Assembly: GCA_949825045.1 (NCBI GenBank)
Contig: OX463818.1
Span: forward strand, 31,946,906-32,010,905
Direction: 5' to 3'
DNA length: 64,000 nt
Origin: Argyresthia goedartella
Taxonomy: Eukaryota > Arthropoda > Insecta > Lepidoptera > Argyresthiidae
This document shows positions 39,959 to 51,269 of this stretch, piece by piece. Numbering within the stretch: the first letter of the stretch is position 1; each line of letters opens with the position of its first letter. The notes beneath the pieces are model-generated. The model was not told the DNA's origin, did not search any database, and was given only the letters and a program-made list of their open reading frames with translations. The position numbers and the translations under genes were made by a program.

Positions 39959-41400
39959 TTAGGAGCGTGCTGTTTCCTCGGCCTTTTGCTGCATTGTTAG
40001 GTATTTCCGGTAGGCACCTCTAAAACCAGCCTTACTAACCAGAGACAACAGTGGAGGTGGGATGTTGTTCCAGCATTTGGTAGCACGGTATTTGAAACTA
40101 CCACGGAAAGCTGCACCTTTGTGACGTGGCATTGAGAGGAAAGGTGCAACACGCTGGGACAGACGCCAGGTAAGTTTATCGTATAGATATGAGGGTCTCC
40201 TAGTCCGTATAACCTCAAATAGTAGCGTAGAAAAATGCAGGTCTTGTCTAGCTTTCATTTTTAAAAGGTTTGCCTCGTTAAGAAATGGAGTGACATGTGT
40301 TCGAGGAGGAATCACGAAGCAGAACCGGGCACAGGCATTTTGTACTCTTTGTATGAGTTTTTGGGTTTTTCCAAACAGACACGATCCATATACCGTAATG
40401 CAGTAGTTTAACTTAGATAGTACTAAAGCCTCACTCAACTGTTTTCGCAGTTCAACGCTGAGAAGATCCCGGATTCTATAGAGAACTTTAAGCCTATAGA
40501 AACAGTTCCCTACTATCTCGAGGACATGCCCTTCAAATCGTAGTTTGTCATCGATGAGAAGACCTAGGTTGCGAGCCTCGCGGACCCGTGTAATGGCAAT
40601 TCCATTCACCAGGACTTGTGGTTCATGCGCTGCTATTGCCTGTATTTGATTTTTTGAGCCCAGTATCATACACTTCGACTTGTTTGGGTTGAGCACTAAA
40701 GTGTTATTGGACGACCATTGCGATATACGGCCCAGATCCTCATTTAAAGCTTCCACTCCTATTCGGGGATCGCTTTCTACCGAGATATAAATTTGTAGAT
40801 CATCAGCATATAAGTGATAATTACTGTTAACAATGCAACTAGTGATATCCGCACTGTATATTATAAAAAGAAGCGGCCCAAGTATGGATCCTTGTGGGAC
40901 ACCTCTATCCAGGGTGGCTAGCCGCGACTGCATCTGAGATCCGTCTGCCTTGTCCAGCACAACCCGTTGACTCCGATTGCCAAGGTAGCTATTAAACCAG
41001 TCAATGGTGGAAGCGTCAAAGCCATAGAAAGCTAGCTTAGACAACAGAAGGGGAATGTTAAGAGCATCGAAAGCCCTAGAAAAGTCCAAGAGAGCAAGTA
41101 TGGTGCCCCTACCCTGATCCTGAGAGGACAAGACATTATCCACTACGTCCAACAGTGCTGATGCAGTACTACGCCCCTTTCTAAACCCAGATTGTCGCTC
41201 GGGCAGGATATCATTACTCTCACAGTACTTATAGACCTGGTTATAAATTACTCTTTCTAAAATTTTTGATAGGTAAGGTAGGATGCTTATTGCCCGAAGG
41301 TCGCTAACGTTTACTGGGTTGTCAATTTTAGGGATGGGGCGGATATTCGCTGACTTCCATTGAGCTGGAAAAGTAGAAGAGGCAATAGACCTCGTAAAGT
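39959..41400 (-). pseudogene. LINE-D ORF2, reverse transcriptase
   Basis: From about 41390 down to 39959 one frame is open: SDLRAISILPYLSKILERVI, QSGFRKGRSTASAL, LLDFSRAFDALNIPL, DRGVPQGSILGPLLFIIY and the catalytic YHLYADDLQIYIS. The C-terminal region has LKVLYRIRDLL, CFVIPPRTHVTPFL and the terminal KCWNNIPPPLLSL block. The upstream piece is in another frame because of a shift near 41395-41415. Confidence 0.85.
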
Positions 41401-42467
41401 CAGTAAGATCATATCCTCAGTAATACCATCTGCACCTTTCGCATTCGAACTTATAGAAAGGATCGTTTTAGCTACACAATTCTCATCCACCTGGTCCAAC
41501 GAGAACACAGCCTGACAGTATCTGTTAAATTCAAAATGGGTTAGACGTGATAGGGTGACCGTATCAGCGCCAGGACCATTCAAAAAATTGGCGCTGATTT
41601 CATCTGGATCATTAAAATGTTCGGGCAAATCACAATTATTTTTAAAGTTTGGTAAAATAGTTCCTTTAAGATTTTTCCACAGTTTCTTTGAGTTATTAGC
41701 ATACTTGTTGATATGCTGCTCAAAATATGCCTTCTTCTCACCAAAAATAGCGGCGTTAACAAGATGCTTCAGTGACTTATAATACTCCCTATCCTGCTCC
41801 GATCTTGATTTGCGATAACAGGCATGCGCTTGATCACGCAGCCGCATCATCAAAAGTATGTTGCTAGTAAGCCAAGGTGTGGGTTTGCTCCCAATTCTAG
41901 TCCTAGTTAAAGGAGCATGTTTATCGTATAGCACTAGGAGGTGCCTTCCAAAACGTTCAACCGTTTCATCAACTGATGCACATGTTAATACATCCATCTC
42001 CCAGTCGACGTGATCAACATCAGAATTAAAATCTACTAAATTTATTTTACTGATCGGCCTGACCACTTTATACCGCGTCCGAATTTTTTCCTTTTTGATT
42101 TTTAATGTAACCATAACCATTACATGACCCTGTTGAGGAACATTAAGTAAAGAAACGTTCGATACAGACGCATTTGTGCAGACCAAGTCAAGCAGTGTGG
42201 CACTATGAGATGTGAAATGCGTTGGTTCGGTGACAACATTTGTAATATCCATGCTTTTCAGAAAATCATTCAGACGTAGCGTTGCACTATCAGCAGTATT
42301 CAAAATATCTATATTAAAATCACCTAAAACTACTATTCTATCGTAATTAGAGAAGGCTGTAATTGAATCTGTTAGGGCGTCGAGAAAGTCATCCACCTTA
42401 ACCCATTCAGGACGATATGCAGTACCAATAATAACCCTAGTCGACTTGACGTTTATTGAAATCCAAA
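41311..42467 (-). pseudogene. LINE-D ORF2, endonuclease and linker, 5' truncated
   Basis: The sequence begins inside the endonuclease (ISINVKSTRVIIGTAYRPEW, in frame before 42396). It continues with VVLGDFNIDIL, THFTSHSATLLDLVCTN and, in the linker, TPWLTSNILLMMRLRDQAHA. SSNAKGADGITEDMIL opens the RT. The last codons (to 41311) are out of frame after the shift near 41400. The catalytic Asn and Glu of the N-terminal endonuclease are lost. Confidence 0.8.
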
Positions 42468-42474
42468 TCCGTTA

Positions 42475-45050
42475 AGGGAGTATGTCGGATTACTCTCTCG
42501 TCACGGGTGGATTCATCGGTTAATCTGACGGTCACGGCATTAGTCATGCCTAATGTGATGGGCTCACACCCTCACGTACGGTTGTCGCCCTCGGTGCGAC
42601 AGTTGGTCGCTGGGTTGTCACTGGCTGACCCGGAGTTCGATATTCCGGGCCCAGTAGACATTTTATTGGGTGTCGATGCCTTGGGATACCTGTTAGTGCC
42701 AGGTGTCCACGTGTTGCAGGCGACTGGTCTGGTTTCGGTCAACACCAGACTGGGCCATGCGGTAATGGGTCCGGTCATGCCGGCTGCCCCACGCCTAGCG
42801 ACTCGTAGTCCCTTATTCGGTTCTGTACTCTCGGAGGTGATACAGAAGTTTTGGGAGGTGGAGGAACCACCTACGGTCCGCCGGTTGGACCCGGTTGAAG
42901 AAGAGTGTGAACAGTTTCATCGGAACAATACTGGTCGCCTTCGGTCAGGTCGATTTCTCACACGTCTTCCATTCCGGAGTGATCGCCCACCGCTGGGCAG
43001 TTCACACCATGCAGCCGAGATGCGGCTTCTGTCGATGGAACGACGCATGAAGCGTGACGGGATTTTCCGGCAGAAGTACGTCGACTTCATGCGGGAATAC
43101 GAGTCGCTCGGCCACATGTCAGTTTCGGGTATCGACTGGAAGCGTGAAGACCACTGCTTCCTGCCCCATCACGCGGTCTTGAGGACCCCGGAGGGCAAAA
43201 TACGGGTAGTGTTCGCTGGATCGGCATCAACATCTAACGGCATGAACCTGAACCAGTGTTTGCATTCAGGGCCGAAGTAGAATCATGACATCGCGGATGT
43301 TATCACACGGTTCCGTCGACACAATGTTGTGTTTGTAGCTGACATCCGGATGATATTTAGACAGACGGTCATTCACCCTGACGATAGACGGTATCAGCTG
43401 ATACTGTGGCGAGAGAGCCCAGATCAGCCCATCAGGGTGTACGAGCTGAACACCAACACGTACGGGCTACGGTCTAGTCCTTATTTGGCGATTCACACTC
43501 TGCGGGAGTCAGCGGATCGAGAACGGTTAAACTTCCCTAGAGGAGCAGCGATCCTGGAGCAGGATCTCTACGTGGACGATATCTGTACCGGTGCAGATTC
43601 CGTAGAGGAGGCGCTCGCTCGACGGGACGAGCTAGTTGAGCTCTTACGGGGTGGAGGTTACGAGCTCCGGAAATGGATGTTGAACTCTCCAGAGTTACTG
43701 ACTGGTCTTCCGGATGACTACCAGCAGGATCCCCACATTTTTGCAAATTTGGAAAATCCAAATATGTTGTCGGTATTAGGCGTCCAGTACCAGCCGGTGT
43801 CAGACATGTTTTCGTATCGGGTCGAGTTGGACTCCCCGAAGGTCTGGACGAAACGGAACGTCCTTTCAACGGTGGCTAGGACATTTGATCCAAACGGGTG
43901 GATCACCCCGGTAACATTTCAGCTCAAGTGTTTTATGCAGCAATTGTGGTCTGCTGAGCTGAAATGGGACGACCCGATCGGCGGGTCATTGAGCTCAGAG
44001 TGGGACTCGTTCTTTTCGACCCTCCCTGGCATCAATCGGATTTCACTGCCACGGAGGTTGGTCCCCACCAAACGATACACCGCCACCCTGCATGGGTTTT
44101 GCGATGCCTCGGAGAAGGGCTACGGAGCTGCGGTATATCTGCGTACGGTCGACTCCTCGGGGGAGTTTGATGTGCGGTTGGTCATGGCCAAGAGCAAGGT
44201 TGCGCCGTTGCGCACTCGCCTGACCATTCACAAGTTAGAGCTTTCGGGAGCGGCTCTCCTGACTCGTCTGCTCAACCACACGATGACGGTTCTTCGTGGG
44301 TCAATAGCGTTAGAAGATACGGTCTACGCTTGGACGGACAGCCAGATCGTGTTATGCTGGCTGAAGGCTTCAGTTCACAAGCTGGAGATTTTTGTGGCGA
44401 ATCAGGTTTCGCAGATTTTTAATTCGGAGGTTCCCTTAATCTGGAGACATGTTCCAGGGGAGATGAACCCAGCAGACTGTGCGTCTCGTGGGTGTCACGC
44501 TCCGGAGTTGGTTGGACATCCCTTGTGGTGGGGTCCAAAATGGTTGACTCAAGCCGAATCGGATTGGCCAATGAGTCCACGCGTTACCTCGGTGAACGGC
44601 GCCTTGACAGTCGGTGTCTGTACGACGCAACCAGAGCCGGAAGAGGAGTTCAGCCTGCTGGAACGGTACAGCTCGCTCGACAAGCTGGTCAATGTGACCG
44701 CCTGGATCTGCCGATTTGCGCGGAATTGTCGGAATTCTGAGGCGCAACGAGTGCGGACACAGGTCCTGACACCACGGGAACGGAACCATGCGTTGTTCGC
44801 ATTGGTACGGAACGTGCAGACGGTGCACCTTAAGCCTGAACTGGACATTCTGAGACGCGGACGCGTCCAACTGAAGGGAGCTGTGGCTCGGCTCAACCCG
44901 TTTATTGACCCTCAAGGATTGCTGAGGGTAGGAGGTCGGCTGCGGAATGCCAACCTGCCTTATGCGGCTCGCCACCCGTTGTTACTTCCTAGGAAAGGGA
45001 AGTTGGTCGAACTGTTGATACAGGTGGGCATATCGGATGCCACGCCTTGA
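42475..45050 (+). pseudogene. BEL-1 Pol: protease end, RT, RNase H, integrase start
   Basis: One frame with a single TAG at 43278-43280. Protease end: DPEFDIPGPVDILLGVDALG. RT: REYESLGHMSVSGIDWKRED, RVVFAGSASTSNG, then after the TAG VVFVADIRMIFRQTVIHPDD, TYGLRSSPYLAIHTL and the catalytic LEQDLYVDDICTGAD. RNase H: LHGFCDASEKGYGAAVYL and WTDSQIVLCWLKA. It ends in the integrase zinc region (AARHPLLLPRKGKLVELLIQ) and shifts near 45035. BEL/Pao RT usually has YVDD, as here. Confidence 0.85.
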
Positions 45051-46114
45051 TGGCGTTTCTCCAGCGCGAGTTCTGGATTCTATCGGGAAGACGCTTAGTG
45101 CGCAGCGTCGTATTTCGGTGCCTGCCTTGTTATCGGGTCAAGGCGGCTACGATGCAGCCCCAGATGGGCGATTTGCCCTCGGATAGGGTTAACGAAATCC
45201 GGTCCTTTGCGGGTGTCGGAACGGATTTCGCGGGACCATCCATGGTCAAGTCTTCACAGCTACGGAACGCCAGATTAGTGAAGGCATACCTGTGCGTCTT
45301 CGTGTGCTTGGCCACGAAGGCAGTCCACTTGGAGGTGGTCAGTGACCTCACTACAGAGGCATTTATCGCATGTCTAGATCGGTTCGTCTCACGAAGGGGC
45401 CTCCCGACATTAATCCGTTCGGACAACGGCACAAATTTTGTCGGAGCCAGGCGATATCTGCAGGAGGTCACTCAATTCCTGAACGGTAACCAGGACGCCA
45501 TCGGTACGGCTTGCTCCCGACGAGGGATTGAATGGGTTTTCAGTCCGCCGGGATGTCCTCATTAGGGAGGAATTTTTGAGGCTGCGGTTAAATCGGCTAA
45601 GTCGCACCTGACGAGGATCATCGGTGAGACCTCTCTACGCTTTGAAGAGCTTGCGACGCTGTTCTATAAAATTGAAATGACACTGAACTCGCGTCCGTTG
45701 TGCCCGCTCAGTTCGGATCCAAATGATTTGGAAGCGTTGATGCCGGGTCACTTCCTGATAGGTCAGCCCCTTAACGCCCTGCCAGAATACCCATTCGGTG
45801 ATGTTAAGTTAAGTCGGTTAACTAGGTGGTAGACGTTGCAGCAGATGGCTCAAGATTTTTGGAAACGGTGGTCCCTTGAGTACTTGCACATCTTGCAGCA
45901 GCGCCTTAAGTGGACTGACCGGACGAGCCCCCCTCAAGTCGGTGATTTGGTGCTGATTAAGGATGCGAACCTGCCATCATTGAGATGGAGACGAGGACGG
46001 ATCGTCAATTTGTACACGGGTCGGGATGGCACGCCTCGATCAGCAGAAGTCAAGGTGGGGGACTCGGTCCTCAAGAGAGCGGTCGCAACACTTTCTCGCC
46101 TTCCTATTGATTAG
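45047..46114 (+). pseudogene. BEL-1 integrase core and C-terminal domain
   Basis: The first frame (45047-45565) has the Cys-x2-Cys of the zinc domain (VVFRCLPCYRV), catalytic Asp in FAGVGTDFAGP and in IRSDNGTNF. A TAG at 45563-45565 stands where BEL-2 has the Trp of CPHWGG. After it, in the same sense, GIFEAAVKSAKSHL holds the catalytic Glu. A further stop near 45829-45831 precedes 45836-46114 (QDFWKRWSLEYLHIL, RWRRGRIVNLYTGRD), the BEL-type C-terminal domain. It ends at the TAG 46112-46114, 31 bases before the 3' LTR. Confidence 0.8.
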
Positions 46115-46145
46115 GGACAGGTTCGGGCCTGTCCGGGCGTGTGAC

Positions 46146-46713
46146 TGTTTAATATTTATGCTTCGGAACGCACCGGTTTTCGTTGCGCGGATCGATCGCG
46201 AGTAATCGGGACATCACTAGCGGAAACGGAACCGCAGCTGTCACTCGTACCAAAGAGATGAAAAATTAGAGGTTACTTTCTTGTCGTGAGAAAAAACATG
46301 TCTGCTCATCGCGTCGGGCCTTGAATGTATTTCAGTGTAACAATTGTCTAACACAGGTGTCGGGCCTGGTCGGAGAGTTAATCATAATAATCGTCGGAAA
46401 ATAAGTAGATTCGAGTCAGTGATTCGTGTTGTGAAGGTTGAAGTTGTACGGTCCCCAACTCGTCGTATTCGGACGGCGACTCCTCGTGTCGGCAAGCAAC
46501 ACGCCGGCGACAGCGTCGGGCAGCGAAACGAGTGAGATTCGGTTCCTCTCCTACCACACTTGTGCTCCTATCCCGTATTCCTGCCTCGAATCGAACTTTC
46601 GAATTCCGGTCTACGACGGCAAGCTAAAGTACCACTCACGATTCTCTCCCGTGCTGGCAAAAACCCAGCCCCTCATGATTCCACGCCGTTCGGTTGAGGC
46701 GTGGAATTAAACA
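46146..46713 (+). repeat. BEL-1 3' LTR
   Basis: 568 bp, same length as 35880-36447, starting TGTTTAATATTTATGC and ending GTGGAATTAAACA. Outer AAAAC at 46714-46718. The sequence before it (GGGCCTGTCCGGGCGTGTGAC) resembles that before the BEL-2 3' LTR. Confidence 0.9.
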
Positions 46714-46718
46714 AAAAC

Positions 46719-48486
46719 AGTTTTGAAAATAATAAACCGCGAAACTGGCAAAGTTATACCAAGGGAAAATTATTTCTGCCGAAAGATAGGTGATGATGTT
46801 GTTAAATCCAGCGCTGATGTTGCTCGAGCTTTTGAAACATTCTTCACCAATGTACCCTTACTCACAACAGACCATCTAAATTCATCTCCATATGAAGCAG
46901 AGACTTTATTAAAAATAACACTAGCGTCAGTAATGTATATTTAAAATTTCATCATGTCAGGACACTGTCAAAACGTTTAAATTACTTAACTTAAAAATAC
47001 GGAAGACCTGTGGGGTATATCAGTCAAAGTAATTGGTTCAGTAATTCTAGTTATAGCCCCACACTTAGCTTATATATTCAATAAATGTGTTGACGATGGG
47101 GCTTTCCCAGATCTCATGAAACACAGTAAACTGATACCTCTGTTCAAGTCGGGAGATAAGGGTGATCCTTCAAATTTCAGACCAATATCTGTTCTTCCAA
47201 CACTAAGTCAAATATTTGAAAAGATTATAGTCAATCAAATGCTCTCACACTTCAACCGTACAAAACAACTCCACGCCAAACAATACGGTTTCACTAGGGG
47301 TAAATCGACTACAGATGCAGGTATTACCCTTATATCTCATATTTATTCTGAATGGGAGGCCGCACAGGATGCTATCGGAGTTTTTTGCGACCTGTCGAAG
47401 GCGTTTGATTGTGTTGATCATAATACGCTTATAATTATTTTAAATCATTACGGAGTTAGAAATAAAGCGTTGGATCTACTAAGATCATACCTTAGCAATA
47501 GAATTCAAAAGGCAGAAGTAAACGGCGTTAAATCTGATGGATCGGGAGTAAAAATTGGCGTTCCACAAGGTTCCATATTAGGCCCTTTCTTATTCCTGGT
47601 ATATATTAACGATCTGCCTTTCATGGTGGAGAAATTTACTGACATAGTGTTGTTTGCTGATGATACTTCGATGGTCTTCAAAATTGAAAGACAAAAAAGA
47701 GATTTTGATGATTTTAATGGAGTATTGTCTTTAACCTTGAATTGGTTCACAGTTAATAATTTATTGTTAAACGCTGGTAAAACCAAGTGTATCAAATTCT
47801 CACTTCCAAATGTCAATTGCAAGCAAGTTGATACCAGTTTAGTGTTAGACAACAGCACGTTAGAATTAGTAAATGATGCGAAGTTTCTTGGAATAACCAT
47901 TGATAGCAAATTGCAGTGGGGACCCCAAATAGATAAATTAGCTGGTAAATTAAGTTCTGCGGCTTACGCTGTTAGGAACATCAGACAAAGCACGGATGTG
48001 GCTACATCTAGGCTAATATATTTTAGTTACTTTCATAGTGTCATGTCCTATGGTATCTTGTTGTGGGGGAAAGCAGCGGATATTCAAACTATTTTTATTT
48101 TACAGAAAAGAGCTATTCGAGCAATTTATAATTAAAAACGAACAGACTCCTTAAGACAGCTTTTTAAAGAAATTCTAACTGTAGCTAGTCAATTTATTTT
48201 CGATAATATAATGTATTTACGCAAGAACCTTACAACATTTACCAAACTTAGCGATAGCTGCAATGTTAACCTAAGAAATAATCACAGACTGTGCGCGCCC
48301 CGATTTAGACTCGCGAAGGTTAGCAATTCTTTCAAGGGTCAGTGCATTCTCTACTATAATAAGATACCTCTGGAGATTTTGAAATTGCCATTTGAGCAAT
48401 TTAAAAAGCATTTTAAAGCGACTTTGTCGAAAAAGGGATATTACAATGTTCGAGATTACTTAAATGACAGGACTGTATGGGGTTAA
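46719..48486 (+). pseudogene. LINE-A ORF2, reverse transcriptase
   Basis: Resumes with KIINRETGKVIPREN, broken near 46940-47060. Then 47116-48135 is open: LIPLFKSGDKGDPSNFRPIS, QYGFTRGKSTTDAGI, VFCDLSKAFDCVDHN, GVPQGSILGPFLFLVYINDL and catalytic DIVLFADDTSMVF. A TAA at 48133-48135 precedes the C-terminal piece (48211-48486: NHRLCAPRFRLAKVSNSFKG and YYNKIPLEILKL). It is CR1/Jockey-group by motif. Dead through several stops. Confidence 0.8.
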
Positions 48487-48732
48487 TTTAGTTCAACACA
48501 GACCTCGCTGTTAATAATTTTGTAATTATTTATTATTGCCTGCTTATTAAATAATAAAAAACATAATTGTATTAGTTAAGCACAACCTATTTTTAAAAGA
48601 GATCTAAAATCAATCTGTGGGAGTTTCTACGTCCTTCTTCTCCCACAGTGGTCCAATGTAGAGAAGAGACAAAAAATGACGTTTGCTAAGTATATGTAAA
48701 TATCTACAGTAATAAAGTACTTTGACTTTGAC
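48487..48732 (+). other. LINE-A 3' UTR
   Basis: Non-coding, ending AATAAAGTACTTTGACTTTG and AC, a polyadenylation-like signal with a short CTTTGA repeat. LINE-C reading resumes at 48733. A minus-strand frame (48610-48801) spans the boundary and is not a gene. Confidence 0.65.
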
Positions 48733-49664
48733 TGCCCAAGGGTCAATTTTAGGACCAACTGAATATTTGTTATATGTAAATGATATGATCAATTTTATCA
48801 AAGATGGATCTATTTATCAATTTGCTGACGACACCTGTATTGTTGTATCACATAAGAACTTATCTACGGCTGAATACATGACGCAGAATAATTTTAACTT
48901 ACTGTGTAAATGGGCACACGATGTGGGACTAGTCATTAACGCGGATAAAACAAAAGCAATGCACATTCACTCTTCGCATAACAAAACCTCATATGTACCC
49001 ACCATCGTCGCTCACGGGCATACGTGCCTGCATGTAAACAACATACGGTGTCAATGTAAAAACATAGATTTTGTACACCAACATATGTATATAGGTCTTA
49101 TAATTGACCATAGGCTCAATTGGGGACCTCATATTAACTATATTTGTGATAAACTTCGCTCATTTGCAAGCAGATTAGCTATACTAAAATATAAACTACC
49201 TTATTCAATATTAAGAACACTTTACCTTGCTCTTGCTGATAGTATAATTAGTTACGGATTAAGTAGTTATGGAAGAACCTATAAAACTTATCTTATTAAT
49301 ATAAATAAATTACAACTAAAATTGTTGAAAACTATTGTACCTAAAAAAACAAAAATTTTGTATGAAAATAATGAAATTGGATTATTTCAACATAGATACA
49401 TTCTACCTATTAACCAAAAAGTAAAGATTGCTATTCTTAAGGAAGTGTTTACCTGTATTAGCATATAAAATCCTAAGATTCGCTATAAATACCTAAGAAA
49501 ATTAAGTTGCACTAAAAAATATATCTTACCCAAGTTTAATAATGTGTATGGAAGAAGAACTAGTGAGTATCTGCTCCCAAATATACTAAATGATATGGAT
49601 GATATCACACAAACATACCTAAAAGAAAAAAACTTCATGTCATATCTCAAAAAAACATTTTGCT
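48733..49664 (+). pseudogene. LINE-C ORF2, piece 3 of 3 (RT palm to C-terminus)
   Basis: Starts at QGSILGPTEYLLYVNDMINF, the motif that should follow the YSNKIPTDVG end at 22818, then the catalytic SIYQFADDTCIVV. GLIIDHRLNWGPHINYICD and ISYGLSSYGRTYKTYL follow. A TAA at 49466-49468 interrupts it; later codons (NNVYGRRTSEYLLPNILNDM, then KKTFC and stop near 49664) complete the C-terminus. The two pieces together cover all RT motifs once, without overlap. Confidence 0.8.
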
Positions 49665-49959
49665 AGTAGTGGTGACTGTGAGTATATATTATAAGGTTAT
49701 GAGGTATTTGTTTTTTCTTGTATGTGCTCATAGATACCACTACTACCAAACGCTTGATGCAAGCTTGTTATTGTTTTTGTCTCTGTTGTTATGAATTATC
49801 AATAATATTGTTAACTAAAAATATCAACCTATTAAGTAAGTAGGCACTCAATTTTACTCCTTTTCTTGTATATGTGGATCGCGGGCGGCCCTCACATGCG
49901 GGCAGGCGGGAGCGTGTTGTGTGTGCGGACCGACCACGAACACCACCTAATGTTAGGAA
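49665..49959 (+). other. LINE-C 3' UTR and unassigned sequence
   Basis: AT-rich non-coding sequence with a TTATGAATTATC stretch near 49791, then a GC-rich spot (about 49878-49935). No gene is seen. The LINE-C 3' end probably lies before 49860, but no clear tail marks it. Confidence 0.4.
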
Positions 49960-50640
49960 TAGTTATGGATATGGGCAGCTTACTTGCCTGGCATGATTAC
50001 CTAATATTTTTAATTTACAAATGAAAATTATATAAGTTCCGAACTCCCAATCACTGATAAATCCTGAGGGTTTTTGTGATTGTTGCATGAATGTAATTAA
50101 GTTAAGCTTATGAAAATAAAAATACTTAAAAAATATATAAAAAAAAACAGTTTTACATTTGTGATTGTCCACGCACAGAGAATCAATGACTTCGCTCGGT
50201 AGTTCATTGAGTTCTAGCGGTAGCATACATTCTATCGATCGCCTACCGTAGTCATTGTTAAATCTACAAATGTATATAAGATATTGCGCGCAATGATTTC
50301 GGTCGAGCACGGCGTTTTACATTAATTATATTTTCTTTTTCTTCACACATTATTAGGAACTTAGTTTTATTATAGATATTGATAATATTACAGTATCCAA
50401 ATATTGCTGTGCGGTCGTCTTTGTATTGAATTTTTATCTTTGATGGTACAATCTTTTTTAGAATACTTAATTGTAGTTTGTATATGTTATCTATGTATGT
50501 TTTATATGTCCTACCGTAGCTACTTAGTCCATAACTTATTACAGAGTCAGCCAATGATAAATATAAAAATCTTAGTATGTTGTAAGGAATTTTATATTTT
50601 AGTATAACTAGTTTTCCCATTATAGCCCTTAGCCGCTTTT
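49960..50640 (-). pseudogene. LINE-C family RT C-terminus, minus-strand copy
   Basis: The minus-strand frame 50264-50620 reads LVILKYKIPYNILRFLYLSL and ISYGLSSYGRTYKTYI, close to LINE-C at 49175-49290. A frame change near 50280 leads to 49963-50310 with NNDYGRRSIECMLPLELNEL, corresponding to the YGRRTSEYLLP block of LINE-C. This is therefore a second, inverted copy of the same LINE family, 5' truncated. Confidence 0.7.
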
Positions 50641-51005
50641 TTGTTTATGTTTTCTCTTAATGTTTCTGTTTAAATAACTGTGTTCAATAAATAATTATGA
50701 ATTATGAACTCTCGCGCTGGCTCGTCTGTCTCGTTCCCGCACCGTCGCGTTGGTTGTATTCCCTGTTATTGTATGTGCGGGGTCACAGAGTAGCAGCGGG
50801 GCGCGGTACGGAAGCGTGCTGAAAGCGAATGCTATCCGGAGCCAGGAGTTATATTCTTTTTGCAGCTTATTTTGAGGTTGTAATGCACATAATCATAGAA
50901 TTTCTTTAAAATATATTATGATTGAACTCTGTTTTTAGAATTGTTCAAGAAGGTTTTTATGCATTGTTGCAGATAAAATCTGGAAACCCAAAGAAAAGAA
51001 TGAAA
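50641..51005. other. No gene seen; short LINE tail at 50680-50712
   Basis: CAATAAATAATTATGAATTA at about 50684 resembles a LINE polyadenylation signal with a TATGAAT-type tail. The GC-richer stretch at 50715-50830 contains nothing recognisable. The ORF from 50922 has no known domain before its repeats. Confidence 0.35.
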
Positions 51006-51210
51006 CAACCAATTTCAAACATCCAAGCGAGTCAAATCATACAAGAAAGTCCAACCATACAAGCAAGTCCGACTATAGAAGTAGGTCCAACCATACCAGC
51101 AAGTCCAACCATACCAGCAAGTCTAAACATACCAGCACCAATCATACAAACAGGATCAACCATACTAGCAGGACCTATCACACAAGCAGATCCAACCATA
51201 CAACGATTTC
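51006..51210 (+). repeat. 18-bp tandem repeat encoding hexapeptides
   Basis: Inside an open frame (50922-51272) the unit Ser/Gly-Pro-Thr-Ile-Pro/Gln-Ala is repeated about ten times (SPTIQA, SPTIEV, GPTIPA, SPTIPA, SLNIPA and others), one unit being a residue short. The DNA period is 18 bp. It reads like a minisatellite in a Gag-like or LINE-linked frame. No function is claimed. Confidence 0.7.
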
Positions 51211-51269
51211 CAGAAACGTCATTTCTAACCAACCAGCAGTCCTATATTATTGATGTTACAGTTTATACA

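Larger units (their letters stand above)
39356..42467 (-). mobile_element. LINE-D: 5'-truncated CR1/Daphne-like LINE inserted in BEL-1 protease
   Basis: Flanked by a perfect 7-bp duplication TCCGTTA (39349-39355 and 42468-42474). The 3' tail on the minus strand is (TATC)n, seen as GATA repeats at 39356-39376. It contains most of ORF2 in two frames and a 580-base 3' UTR. The endonuclease start is missing. Confidence 0.85.
35880..46713 (+). mobile_element. BEL-1: BEL/Pao element split by LINE-D
   Basis: Two LTRs of exactly 568 bp (TGTTTA...TTAAACA) and a perfect 5-bp duplication AAAAC (35875-35879 and 46714-46718). Gag, protease, RT, RNase H and integrase occur on the plus strand, with LINE-D inserted in the protease region. 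By eye the LTRs differ at about ten positions (near 2 percent), more than in BEL-2. Gag has frameshifts and pol has nonsense codons. Confidence 0.9.
22819..48732 (+). mobile_element. LINE-A: CR1-like LINE inserted in LINE-C, itself hit by four insertions
   Basis: LINE-A sequence survives at 22819-23121, 23388-23627, 29016-29204, 34304-35879 and 46719-48732, about 4.3 kb in total. In each gap the reading frame continues on the far side. Its ORF1 has a coiled coil and an SGNH-esterase-like domain; ORF2 has endonuclease and RT. Esterase and PHD domains in ORF1 are known for CR1-like LINEs. The 5' end is truncated inside ORF1. The 3' end is AATAAAGTACTTTGACTTTG. Only AC is shared by the two LINE-C borders, so the duplication is minimal or decayed. 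Confidence 0.75.
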
